Assembly (NCBI GenBank): GCA_024226735.1
Contig: JAAELL010000334.1
Coordinates: 1 to 38,973 of the forward strand
Direction of reading: 5' to 3'
From: a bacterium
GTDB taxonomy: Bacteria > Planctomycetota > UBA1135 > GCA-002686595
Length of the DNA stretch: 38,973 nucleotides
Positions within the stretch are counted from its first letter, which is position 1. The number at the start of each line of letters is the position of its first letter. The notes under the pieces were generated by a model, which did no database searches, had not been told where the DNA came from, and saw nothing but the letters and a program-made list of their open reading frames with translations. This document shows, piece after piece, positions 15,787 through 23,553 of this stretch. A program made the translations under genes and the position numbers.

Positions 15787-17388
15787 CTACTCGCCGAAGA
15801 AAGTGAGCTTCTTGCGCTCGCCAGCGCGCTCGATCGTGATCTCGAACGAGCCCGTTGTGCGCAGAGCATCCAGGAGTGCCTTCTGCGAGAAAGGCTCGCC
15901 GCCGACCTCGATCAGCTCGTCGCCGACGAGCAGTCCGGCGGTCTCTGCGGCGGAGCCGGGCACGACCATCGTCGCGCTGAAGCCGGCTCCGCCGCGAGCC
16001 GCCATCTGCATCCCCAGCCGGCGCGGCGCGCCGGCACGCACGGGCTGATCTCCGTCCGGTCGCGCGAAGCGCACGCGGCCCCCGCTCTGGTCGAACGTGA
16101 CTGCGAACTGCGAGAGGATCTCGTGGCCGACGTTGACGACCGGCAGCGTCTCGTCGAAGTTCACCATCGGCGAAGCGATGACCTGGTCGCCGAGCATCAG
16201 CGCTGCGTCGATCCGCGCGCTCGTGAACTCGAATGGTCCGCTCGCGCGCCGCCCGGCACCCTTCGACCGTGTCCCTTCGACGATCGGCAGCCGCTCCAGC
16301 CACGTGGCCGGCAGAATGAGCGAACCTGAGTTGCCCGCGTCGAGATGAGCCTGCATCGGAAAGCCTCCGACCTCGATCGGGATCGATGGCGTGCCGCCCA
16401 CCTTCAGCGCGAGCACCTCGGCCCCATCCGGCTCGGGCAGGTGGCCGGGCCGAATCTCGACCTGCGCGCCCGGGTAGTCGAGCGTCACCAGGCAGTCCGC
16501 GAACGTCGGGAAGCCGAGCACGCCGCGGATCCCGTCCATCGACACGAGTCCGCCGCGCCAGCCGACAGCCTCGACTCCCGTGAAGCTCGCGCCTCCGATG
16601 CGGACGGTGTCGACCGTCAGCTCGTCGACCTCCTCGGCCCTCGGGTTCGACGGATCGCCGATTCGGCGCGTGCCCGTCGCCGTGAGGCCGAGCTCCTCCA
16701 CGAGGTCCTCGTTGAGGACCGTGACGCCCGCGCCGGTGTCGAGGATCATGCGATAGGGCCCCTTGCCGTTCAGCTCGACGTCGATCACGACCCAGTTGAA
16801 GCCCTCGATCATCGGAAGGCGCGTCACGCCGCTCACTTCCGTGCCCTCCGGCGCGCGCGGCCTGCCCCGCTCGTCGACGGGGACGTAGCGGTACTCGGAT
16901 GCGAGCCACGTGGTGCCCTCTGCATCGGTCTTGAACAGCTCCTTGCGAAACCCGCTCTCCTCGTCGAACCCGAACTCCCAGTGTTGCGCCGCAAAGCCCT
17001 CGGGGCGGGCCCGCTCGTCGTCGCGCAGGACGATGCGCTCGCGCTGGGCGTCCCACGCGCCGGTGAGCCAGGTCGTGCGCGGGTGGAAGGCGTCAATCTG
17101 CGTCAGCTCGTAGCGCTTCGCCTTCGGCATCCACGCGATCCACGCGTCGCCTTCGACGAGCTGGCCAGCAGTTTCGAGCTCGAAGTGCTCGTGCACGAAG
17201 CGATCTCCGTGGCTGCGCGTCCACGTCGCGCTGCCGTGCGCGGGCAACGGATCGGCGCCAGGCGCCGGCCAAACGCGGGCCTCGATCGCAAACTCGCCCA
17301 CCAACTGCTCGAGCCGTGCGTCCGAGTCGTCCTGGGCGATGGCTGGAGCGGCAAGAAGCAGAAGTGTGAGGCTGGGGTAGACGTTCAT
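15787..17388 (-). CDS. Exported DUF1579-like / retropepsin-type aspartyl protease / PDZ protein
   Basis: This is a 533-residue exported protein. The start at 17388 follows AGGAGA at a good distance and begins a signal peptide (MNVYPSLTLLLLAAPAIAQ). Residues ~25-180 resemble DUF1579 (LEQLVGEFAIEARVWP, SATWTRSHGDRFVHEHFELE). Then come two aspartyl protease lobes: MILDTGAGVTVLNEDLVEEL with D217-T-G, and MQAHLDAGNSGSLILPATWL with D350-A-G. The C-terminal ~80 residues are a PDZ domain (MVVPGSAAETAGLLVGDELI). Retropepsin-like plus PDZ proteins are common in bacteria and are presumed periplasmic peptidases. The DUF1579-like fusion partner is unusual. Divergent from an ArsR-like regulator gene 89 bases away, which may control it. 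Confidence 0.88.
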   Translation of the reverse strand: MNVYPSLTLLLLAAPAIAQDDSDARLEQLVGEFAIEARVWPAPGADPLPAHGSATWTRSHGDRFVHEHFELETAGQLVEGDAWIAWMPKAKRYELTQIDAFHPRTTWLTGAWDAQRERIVLRDDERARPEGFAAQHWEFGFDEESGFRKELFKTDAEGTTWLASEYRYVPVDERGRPRAPEGTEVSGVTRLPMIEGFNWVVIDVELNGKGPYRMILDTGAGVTVLNEDLVEELGLTATGTRRIGDPSNPRAEEVDELTVDTVRIGGASFTGVEAVGWRGGLVSMDGIRGVLGFPTFADCLVTLDYPGAQVEIRPGHLPEPDGAEVLALKVGGTPSIPIEVGGFPMQAHLDAGNSGSLILPATWLERLPIVEGTRSKGAGRRASGPFEFTSARIDAALMLGDQVIASPMVNFDETLPVVNVGHEILSQFAVTFDQSGGRVRFARPDGDQPVRAGAPRRLGMQMAARGGAGFSATMVVPGSAAETAGLLVGDELIEVGGEPFSQKALLDALRTTGSFEITIERAGERKKLTFFGE

Positions 17389-17477
17389 GAGTGATCTCCT
17401 GTCGGTTGTCCCCACGCTACGGCGAGATGTGCCGTGCATTCGCCACCATTTTGGATTATTGTTTTTTTCAAACGCCC
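17389..17477. promoter_or_regulatory. AT-rich divergent promoter region between protease and ArsR-like regulator
   Basis: This 89-base gap contains an unusually AT-rich stretch around 17448-17473, including a run of seven T. It is framed by TTTGG and CAAA, a weak dyad. In this high-GC sequence such a stretch is likely to hold promoter elements for one or both genes and a possible operator for the regulator. No firm -35/-10 pair could be assigned. Confidence 0.4.
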
Positions 17478-18053
17478 ATGCCCACCCAAAGCCGCTCCCA
17501 CACCGTCGATTCCACCACCGAGCTGCGCGCCCTCGCCTCGCCCGCGCGCCAGGAGTTCCTCGCGGGCCTCCACGCCCTACAGCCCTGCACGATGGGCGAG
17601 CTCGGTGAGCACCTCGGCCGGTTGCCGGTCTCGCTCTACTACCATCTGCGCAAGCTCGAAGCGGTCGGCCTGGTGATCGAGCACGGCAAGCGCGCGACGG
17701 ACAACGGGACGGAGACCCTGTACGCGCTGCGAGCGAAGCAGGTCCGTGTCGACCCCGCGCAGCGGACCGGCGCGAACCTCGAGGCACTGCGCAAGATCGG
17801 TGCGGGGATATTTCGCTTCGCGACGCGACTGCACGATGCGGCGGTCGCACAGCGGCCGAACCGCCAGTGGCGACGGCGCGAACACATCCTGAGCCAACGC
17901 ACGCTCCAGCTCGATGCTCGCGGCCTGGAGCGGCTGAACGGGAAGATCGCGGAGCTCCTCGATCTCTTGGAGGAGCCATGCGAGGGGGATGGCACGTTCT
18001 ACACGGTGACCCTACACCTGGCGCCGAATCACGTGCGCGGACCGCGGACCTGA
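17478..18053 (+). CDS. ArsR-like winged-helix transcriptional regulator
   Basis: This is a 191-residue predicted DNA-binding protein. Residues ~10-75 form a winged helix of the ArsR/HTH_20 type: TTELRALASPARQEFLAGLH, then TMGELGEHLGRLPVSLYYHL as the helix-turn-helix, then RKLEAVGLVIEHGK and a wing. The remainder is helical with a basic stretch (RPNRQWRRREHIL) and no visible metal-binding cysteines, so it is not a classical metal sensor. The start at 17478 is chosen for the family-like N-terminus; in-frame upstream starts at 17391 or 17427 would add a hydrophobic tail read from the AT-rich promoter. Divergent orientation suggests control of the aspartyl protease gene and of itself. Confidence 0.85.
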   Translation: MPTQSRSHTVDSTTELRALASPARQEFLAGLHALQPCTMGELGEHLGRLPVSLYYHLRKLEAVGLVIEHGKRATDNGTETLYALRAKQVRVDPAQRTGANLEALRKIGAGIFRFATRLHDAAVAQRPNRQWRRREHILSQRTLQLDARGLERLNGKIAELLDLLEEPCEGDGTFYTVTLHLAPNHVRGPRT

Positions 18054-18179
18054 TCCATCACGTGCGCTGCGACCAGGCTTGGGCGGCGAGGGCGCAGGCC
18101 CCCGGAACGCATCCGACTTTCCGCCAATTCCGCTGGCCCGGGCCTGTACGCTCGTTCGACCCCGACCACGGAACCCAGC

Positions 18180-19616
18180 ATGACTCGATCCACGCTCCAC
18201 ACGCTCCTCTTCGCCGCCTTGTCCTGCGCGCACGCAGCCGCCCAGCGCCCCGCGGACGCAATGCCCACGGACAAGACGCGCCCCAACATCCTCTGGATCT
18301 ACGTCGAGGACACGAACGACTGGATGTCCTGCTACGGCGACGAAGTGATCGAGACGCCGCACATCGACGCCTTGGCCGAGCATGGAACGCTTTTCGAGCG
18401 CGCGTACATGCCGGCGGGTGTGTGCAGTCCGACGCGCTCGGCGATCATCACGGGCATGCACCAGACGACGATCGGCGCGCACAACCACTACAGCTCGTTC
18501 CAGAAGTGGCGCGGCATGACGATGGACGTGTGGGACCCGAACTACCTCGGCGTGCGCACGATCCCCGAGATCATGCGCATGGCCGGGTACGACACCTTCA
18601 ACGAAGGCAAGCTGCACTACAACTTCGTCCACGACCTCGACCAGCTCTACGATCACCACACGTCGCGGATGGAGTTCAAAGATGCCGAGGAGGGCTCGTG
18701 CTGGAACGCGCCGAACGTCGGGCGTCCGTTCTTCGGGCAGATCCAACTGAAGGGCGGCAAGGCGCGGGCCAAAAAGAGGGTCGAGCGCGACAAGGTGCCC
18801 GTTCCCCCGTACTACCCCGACCACGCCGACATCCGCGAGGACATCGCGAACCACTACGACACGATCCTGAAGCTCGACGCAACCGTCGGCCGGATCGTGT
18901 CGGCGCTGAAACGGGACGGGCTCTACGAGAACACGGTGATCTTCTTCTTCTCCGATCACGGTATGCGCCTGATGCGGCACAAGCAGTTCTTGTACGAGGG
19001 AGGCATCCGCGTGCCGTTCGTTCTGGCCGGTCCCGGCGTTCCCGCGGGCGCTGTGCGCGACGACATCGTCAGCGGCATCGACATCAGCGCAACGACCCTC
19101 GGCCTAGGCGGCGTCAACATCCCCTCCCACATGCAGGGCCGCGACTTCCTCGCGCCGGGCTACGCGCGCGACCACTTCGTCGCGGCGCGCGACCGCTGCG
19201 ACTACACGATCGACCGCATCCGCGCGGTGGTGACGCAGCGCTACAAGTACATCCGCAACTTCATGACCGACCGTCCGTACCTGCAGCCGCAGTATCGCGA
19301 CGGCCGCAGGCCCCTCGAGACGTACCGCAAGCTGTTCGCGAAGGGCAAGCTCAACGAAGTCCAGGCCGCCTTCGCCGCCCCGCATCGGCCGGCGGAGGAG
19401 CTCTACGACCTGGACAGCGATCCCCACGAGACCGTCAATCTCGTGCACGACCCGCTCCACGCCCAGGCGCTCGGCGAGATGCGCACGCTCCTCGACCGCT
19501 GGATCGTCGATACGGACGACCAGGGGCGCTTCCCCGAGTCGGACGAGGCGCTGCGGGCGGCCCTGCAGCGTTGGGGCGAAAAGGCCGTCAACAAGGAGTA
19601 CGACCGCGTCCGATGA
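18180..19616 (+). CDS. Exported sulfatase (arylsulfatase A family)
   Basis: This is a 478-residue exported sulfatase. A signal peptide (TLLFAALSCAHAAAQ) is followed by RPNILWIYVEDTNDWMSCYG, with the metal-binding acidic residues, then the maturation motif CSPTR at 82-86. There Cys82 would be oxidised to formylglycine (the C-x-P-x-R rule). Downstream are GMHQTTIGAHN, EIMRMAGYDTFNEGKLHYN and VIFFFSDHGMRLMRHKQFLY, which supply the remaining metal ligands and catalytic residues, and the C-terminal LYDLDSDPHETVNL typical of the family. The substrate is likely a sulfated polysaccharide or ester. It needs a formylglycine-generating enzyme or an anaerobic maturase; the FGE-like domain at 30244-33423 appears inactive. 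A beta-propeller gene follows 69 bases later. Confidence 0.95.
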   Translation: MTRSTLHTLLFAALSCAHAAAQRPADAMPTDKTRPNILWIYVEDTNDWMSCYGDEVIETPHIDALAEHGTLFERAYMPAGVCSPTRSAIITGMHQTTIGAHNHYSSFQKWRGMTMDVWDPNYLGVRTIPEIMRMAGYDTFNEGKLHYNFVHDLDQLYDHHTSRMEFKDAEEGSCWNAPNVGRPFFGQIQLKGGKARAKKRVERDKVPVPPYYPDHADIREDIANHYDTILKLDATVGRIVSALKRDGLYENTVIFFFSDHGMRLMRHKQFLYEGGIRVPFVLAGPGVPAGAVRDDIVSGIDISATTLGLGGVNIPSHMQGRDFLAPGYARDHFVAARDRCDYTIDRIRAVVTQRYKYIRNFMTDRPYLQPQYRDGRRPLETYRKLFAKGKLNEVQAAFAAPHRPAEELYDLDSDPHETVNLVHDPLHAQALGEMRTLLDRWIVDTDDQGRFPESDEALRAALQRWGEKAVNKEYDRVR

Positions 19617-19621
19617 GGTGT

Positions 19622-19651
19622 TTGGCAGCCCGGCAGCGTCCAAGCTAGACT
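19622..19651 (+). promoter_or_regulatory. Housekeeping-type promoter before the beta-propeller gene
   Basis: TTGGCA at 19622-19627 and TAGACT at 19646-19651 are spaced by 18 bases, matching sigma-70 -35 and -10 patterns. The expected start of transcription is about 28 bases before the ATG at 19686. It implies the propeller gene can be transcribed apart from the sulfatase. Confidence 0.45.
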
Positions 19652-19685
19652 GCGCGGCTCTAGTCCCCGGAACGCAACCACCGCC

Positions 19686-21032
19686 ATGACCCTCTCCCGC
19701 CTCGCCCTCCTGCTCCCTTTCGCTTTTTCGCCCGCCGCGTCGGCCTCCGACGACGAGGCCAAATGGCGCGACGACGAGGCAGGCATCCTCGAGAACCACA
19801 TCCAGCTCACGTCGTCGGACCGGTTCCGCAAGGCGGGCGAGTGCTACTTCTCGCCGGACGGCAAGCAGATCATCTTCCAGGCGATCGAGAAGAAGGCGAA
19901 CGAGGCGGACGAGGAGCGCTTCTACCAGATGTACGTCGCCGACCTCGTCTTCGACGGCGGGCGCGTCGTCGGCACCGACAAGGTCCTGCGGCTCAGCCCC
20001 GAAGGCTCGTCGAACACGTGCGGCTGGTTCCACCCGACCGAACGGGGCGTCGTGATCTTCGGCTCGACCGTCGGGCCGCCGTCCAAACCGGACAAGGCCG
20101 GCTACCAGCGCGAGTCGAGCCGCTACTCGTGGCAGTTCCCCCAAGAGATGGACATCGTGCGCTGCGAGCTCGCGCGCGCGGACGGCACGGCCGCGACGCT
20201 CGAGCACCTGATCGCCGACCCCAAGGCGTACCTCGCCGAGTGCGTGATCGGACCTGGCGGCCGCTTCATCGTCTACTGCGAGCACAGGGTCGCCGAGGGA
20301 GCGAGCGGCGGCGACCTCCTCCTCATGGACCTGGAGACCAAGCGCACGGTGCCCGTCGCCGGCGGCAGCGGCTACGACGGTGGCCCCTTCTTCTCGCCCG
20401 ACGGCAAGCGCATCTGCTACCGCTCCGACCGGCGCGGCAACGACCTCTTGCAGCTGTTCGTGTCCGAGCTCGCGTTCGACCAGGCGGGGAACGTGCTGGG
20501 CGTCGAGCGCGAGTTCCAGCTCACCGACAACGTGCACGTCAACTGGGCACCGTACTGGCACCCGAGCGGCCGCTTCCTCGCGTACGCGACCTCCGAGATT
20601 GGCCACGACAACTACGAGGTCTTCATCATCGACGCCGACCCCGGCACCGATGGCGGCCCGGTGAAGTACGGAACGCGCCGGCGCCGCGTCACGCACGCGC
20701 CGAAGTTCGACGGGCTGCCGGTCTTCACGACCGACGGCAAGCTCATGATGTGGACGAGTCAGCGCGGCGCGGACCGCTCGTCGCAGGTGTGGCTCGCGGA
20801 CTTCGTGATGCCCCTCGACCGCGGTGAGGCCGCACCCGCCGAGCCCAAGGAGGCGGAGCCGGAGCGCATGCAGGCCGAGGACCCGGCGACGGGACTGATC
20901 TACCTCTACAACCCCAAGACGCACGAGCTCTCGGTCTACGACCCCAAGACCCACAAGGAGCGGGCGCCGAAGGACAAGGACGAGATCGACCTCGCAATGA
21001 AGCTGTTCCGCGGGGGCGGCGAGGACCGGTAG
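19686..21032 (+). CDS. Exported TolB-like beta-propeller (PD40) protein
   Basis: This is a 448-residue exported protein with a signal peptide (MTLSRLALLLPFAFSPAASA). The body carries repeated blades of the PD40/TolB type: GECYFSPDGKQIIFQAIEKK, GPFFSPDGKRICYRSDRRGN, APYWHPSGRFLAYATSEIG and GLPVFTTDGKLMMWTSQRG. This F/W-SPDG-K/R-x-I-x-F/Y pattern predicts a six-bladed propeller. A charged tail (EAAPAEPKEAEPERMQAED and a Lys/Asp-rich end) follows. Such proteins are scaffold or ligand-binding modules in the periplasm. The sulfatase lies just upstream on the same strand, but no specific link is known. Length and reading frame are intact. Confidence 0.88.
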   Translation: MTLSRLALLLPFAFSPAASASDDEAKWRDDEAGILENHIQLTSSDRFRKAGECYFSPDGKQIIFQAIEKKANEADEERFYQMYVADLVFDGGRVVGTDKVLRLSPEGSSNTCGWFHPTERGVVIFGSTVGPPSKPDKAGYQRESSRYSWQFPQEMDIVRCELARADGTAATLEHLIADPKAYLAECVIGPGGRFIVYCEHRVAEGASGGDLLLMDLETKRTVPVAGGSGYDGGPFFSPDGKRICYRSDRRGNDLLQLFVSELAFDQAGNVLGVEREFQLTDNVHVNWAPYWHPSGRFLAYATSEIGHDNYEVFIIDADPGTDGGPVKYGTRRRRVTHAPKFDGLPVFTTDGKLMMWTSQRGADRSSQVWLADFVMPLDRGEAAPAEPKEAEPERMQAEDPATGLIYLYNPKTHELSVYDPKTHKERAPKDKDEIDLAMKLFRGGGEDR

Positions 21033-21190
21033 TTCACGAGCTACACGGCCTGTTCCTCTGGCCGCGAACGTACGAGCGAGCCGCGAGCGATGCCCAAGCA
21101 GATCCCGAGGGTCATGAATGCAGGGGCGAACGGCGAAGTCCACGAGCTCGGCGAACCCGTACTCGTCGAGCAGCGCCCGAGCTGCACGCA

Positions 21191-21475
21191 TTGGCCGGAG
21201 CGCCGCGGAGCTCGGCGAGCCGCGTCGACCTGGCCGCGGCGGTCGGGATGACTCCGTCGGGGGTGACGCGCGCGTTGCGGCCGCTCGAGAAGCTGCACAT
21301 CGTCGAAACCGTGCGCGCCGAGCGGGACGCACGGCTCGCGCTCGCGCGACTGACGGACGCGGGTCGCGAGATCGTCGAGGACGCGTCCCGGATCATCGAC
21401 GACGTGGTGCGCTCGGTCCTCGGCAACGGCGAGAAGCAGGCTTCGGTGAGCGATCTGGTGGAACAGCTCGTGTAG
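21191..21475 (+). pseudogene. Truncated MarR-family regulator (C-terminal two thirds)
   Basis: This is a 94-residue piece (TTG start assumed) holding the MarR recognition helix and wing: SRVDLAAAVGMTPSGVTRAL, RPLEKLHIVETVRAERDARL, then ALARLTDAGREIVEDASRII. The first ~45 residues of a normal MarR protein, which form the dimer helix and the start of the winged helix, are missing. Bases 21033-21190 upstream do not encode them in any frame I can read. On the minus strand, 21060-21180 has short protein-like pieces (DEYGFAELVDFAV) that may be a different relic. It probably cannot dimerise. A short divergent MarR protein with an unrecognised start is the alternative. Confidence 0.6.
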
Positions 21476-21487
21476 TACTGCTGATTC

Positions 21488-22894
21488 CTACCGGCGCGGC
21501 CACTCCGTGTGCACCTTCTCGCCCGGCCGGTCGACGCGCTCGTAAGTGTGGCTGCCGAAGTAGTCGCGCTGGGCCTGGATCAGGTTCGCGCTTCCGCGTG
21601 CGGTCGTCAGCGTGTCGAACCACGTGAGCGACGCCGTCAAACCGGGCGCCGGAATGCCGGCTGCGGCGGCGGCTGACACGACACGGCGCCACGCCGGCAG
21701 GCGGGCGCTCAGCTCCTCGGTGAAAGCGAACGCGAGCAGGTCGGGCGGCGGGTCGCTGCGGAAGGCATCCATCACGCGCTCGAGAAGACGCGCACGAATG
21801 ATGCAGCCGGCGGTCCAAATGCGCGCGACCTCGGCGAAGTCGGTGCCATAGCCGTGCGCCTCGTTCGCAGCCGCGAGCAGCGCGAAGCCCTGCGTGTAGC
21901 TGGCGATCTTGGACGCGTACAGCGCCTCTTCGAGGTCGCGCGCCGTGACGCCGGCGAGCGGGCGCGCGCCCGCGGCAAAACGCTCCTGCGCCTGCTCGCG
22001 CAGACGCTTGCCCGCACTCAGAACGCGCGCGTCGACCGCGGCGCCAATCGTGGGGATCGCGACGCCGAGCTCGACGGCCGCGCGCGCCGTCCAGGCTCCA
22101 GTGCCCTTCTGGCCCGCCTGGTCGAGGATCGCGTCGACGAGGAGCGTGTCGCCCGAGCCTTCGGGATCGAACGTCCGCAAGACGTCGGCGGTGATCTCGA
22201 TCAGGAAGCTGTCGAGCTCGCCCTCGTTCCAGCGCTCGAAGGTCGCCGCCACCTCGGCGTCCGGCAGGGCGAGCCCGCCGCGCAACAGGACACGGGTCTC
22301 GGCGATCAGCTGCATGTCGCCGTACTCGATGCCGTTGTGGACCATCTTGACGAAGTGGCCGGCCGAACCCTTGCCGCAGTAGGTGACGCACGGGCCGAGC
22401 TCGCTCTTGGCCGCGATCTCCTCCAACACCGGCTGCAGCCGCTCCCACGCCTCGACGTCGCCGCCGGGCATGATCGAGGGGCCGAGCAGGGCGCCCTCCG
22501 CGCCGCCGGAAACACCCATCCCGACGAACCGCCACGGCCGCGCTGCGGCGCGCTCGATGCGGCGCTCGGTCTCGGCGTAGTGGCTGTTGCCGGCGTCGAC
22601 GACGACGTCATCCTCCTCGAGCAGCGGATCGAGCGCATCGAGCACACCGTCGACCGGCGCGCCGGCGGGGACCAGGACGACGATGCGTCGCGGTCGTTCG
22701 AGGCCGCCGACGAGCGTGGCCCAGTCGCGGGCGATCGTCAGGTTGGCCTCGGGGTGCTCCGCCACGAGCCGCGCACCGGTCTCCGGGTTCAGGTCGAACC
22801 CGAGCACGCGCCGGCCGCGGCTCGCGAAGTTGCGCGCGAGGTTCGCGCCCATGACGCCCAGGCCGACGACGGCGACTTCGCAATGCTCACTCAT
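21488..22894 (-). CDS. gnd: 6-phosphogluconate dehydrogenase, decarboxylating
   Basis: This is a 468-residue enzyme, the normal length of the family. It oxidises and decarboxylates 6-phosphogluconate to ribulose 5-phosphate with NADP. It shows the dinucleotide-binding VAVVGLGVMGANLARNFASR, substrate-site GVSGGAEGALLGPSIMPGG, and KMVHNGIEYGDMQLIAE containing the catalytic lysine region. The C-terminal helical domain includes AWTARAAVELGVAIPTIGAA and QRDYFGSHTYER. The ATG at 22894 follows GGAGA at a good distance and overlaps the upstream pgl stop as ATGA. It is the last gene of the operon zwf-pgl-gnd, the oxidative branch of the pentose phosphate pathway. Confidence 0.97.
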   Translation of the reverse strand: MSEHCEVAVVGLGVMGANLARNFASRGRRVLGFDLNPETGARLVAEHPEANLTIARDWATLVGGLERPRRIVVLVPAGAPVDGVLDALDPLLEEDDVVVDAGNSHYAETERRIERAAARPWRFVGMGVSGGAEGALLGPSIMPGGDVEAWERLQPVLEEIAAKSELGPCVTYCGKGSAGHFVKMVHNGIEYGDMQLIAETRVLLRGGLALPDAEVAATFERWNEGELDSFLIEITADVLRTFDPEGSGDTLLVDAILDQAGQKGTGAWTARAAVELGVAIPTIGAAVDARVLSAGKRLREQAQERFAAGARPLAGVTARDLEEALYASKIASYTQGFALLAAANEAHGYGTDFAEVARIWTAGCIIRARLLERVMDAFRSDPPPDLLAFAFTEELSARLPAWRRVVSAAAAAGIPAPGLTASLTWFDTLTTARGSANLIQAQRDYFGSHTYERVDRPGEKVHTEWPRR

Positions 22895-23553
22895 GAGTTC
22901 TCCGATAGATCGAGGTCCGTGACGACGACGAGTCCGGGCAGGCCACAAGCCGGCAGCGCAGGATCCTTCGCACGCAGCCGAACCAGGGCGTCGCGCTTCT
23001 CCTCACCCGCGACGACGACCAGCGTGATCCGTGCCGTGTTCAGGACGGCCCGCGTCAACGTGATGCGGTCCGGCGGTGGCTTGGGGCTGTCGGCGACGTG
23101 CGCGACGAGCTCACTCGGCCAGTCGCGGCCGACGAACAAGGACGCGACGTGTCCGTCGCCCCCCATGCCGAGCAGGGTGACGTCGAGGCCGCCGGCGAAG
23201 CGCTCGTCCAAGTCGGCCGCGACGCGCGCGACGGCGTCCGGCGGCGTCTCGCCGTCCAGGAACAACGGCAGCTCGTATCCAGGCGCGGGCTCGAAGGGCT
23301 GCGCGCCGCGGTTCGAGTCCGGTGATGCCTTTGGCACGCAGCGCTCGTCGACCCACGTCAGCGCGAGGCGTCCGAAGTCGAAGCCGCGCCCGCGCAAGAG
23401 CGCGAACGCCAGCGGGACAGCCTCGGCGGCCGAGCCGCCCGGGAGCGCGAGGCGCGCACGCCCGCGCTCCTCCGCGATCTCTTCCACGACGTCCGCGAGG
23501 ATCTCCGCGGCCACCGAGAACGGATCGTCCGTGCGCACGAACGCTTCAGACAC
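22891..23553 (-). CDS. pgl: 6-phosphogluconolactonase
   Basis: This is a 220-residue enzyme that hydrolyses 6-phosphogluconolactone to 6-phosphogluconate. Family motifs are LALPGGSAAEAVPLAFALL, LALTWVDERCVP, LDVTLLGMGGDGHVASLF (with the catalytic histidine) and RITLTRAVLNTARITLVVV. The GTG at 23553 is chosen because it begins the conserved N-terminal helix and overlaps the zwf stop by eight bases; the frame is open further upstream inside zwf without similarity. The stop overlaps the gnd start, so the three genes are translationally coupled. Confidence 0.95.
   Translation of the reverse strand: MSEAFVRTDDPFSVAAEILADVVEEIAEERGRARLALPGGSAAEAVPLAFALLRGRGFDFGRLALTWVDERCVPKASPDSNRGAQPFEPAPGYELPLFLDGETPPDAVARVAADLDERFAGGLDVTLLGMGGDGHVASLFVGRDWPSELVAHVADSPKPPPDRITLTRAVLNTARITLVVVAGEEKRDALVRLRAKDPALPACGLPGLVVVTDLDLSENS

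Noticed and set aside
19104..21332. 742-codon minus-strand open frame
   Set aside because: It is antisense to the sulfatase and beta-propeller genes, both strongly supported.
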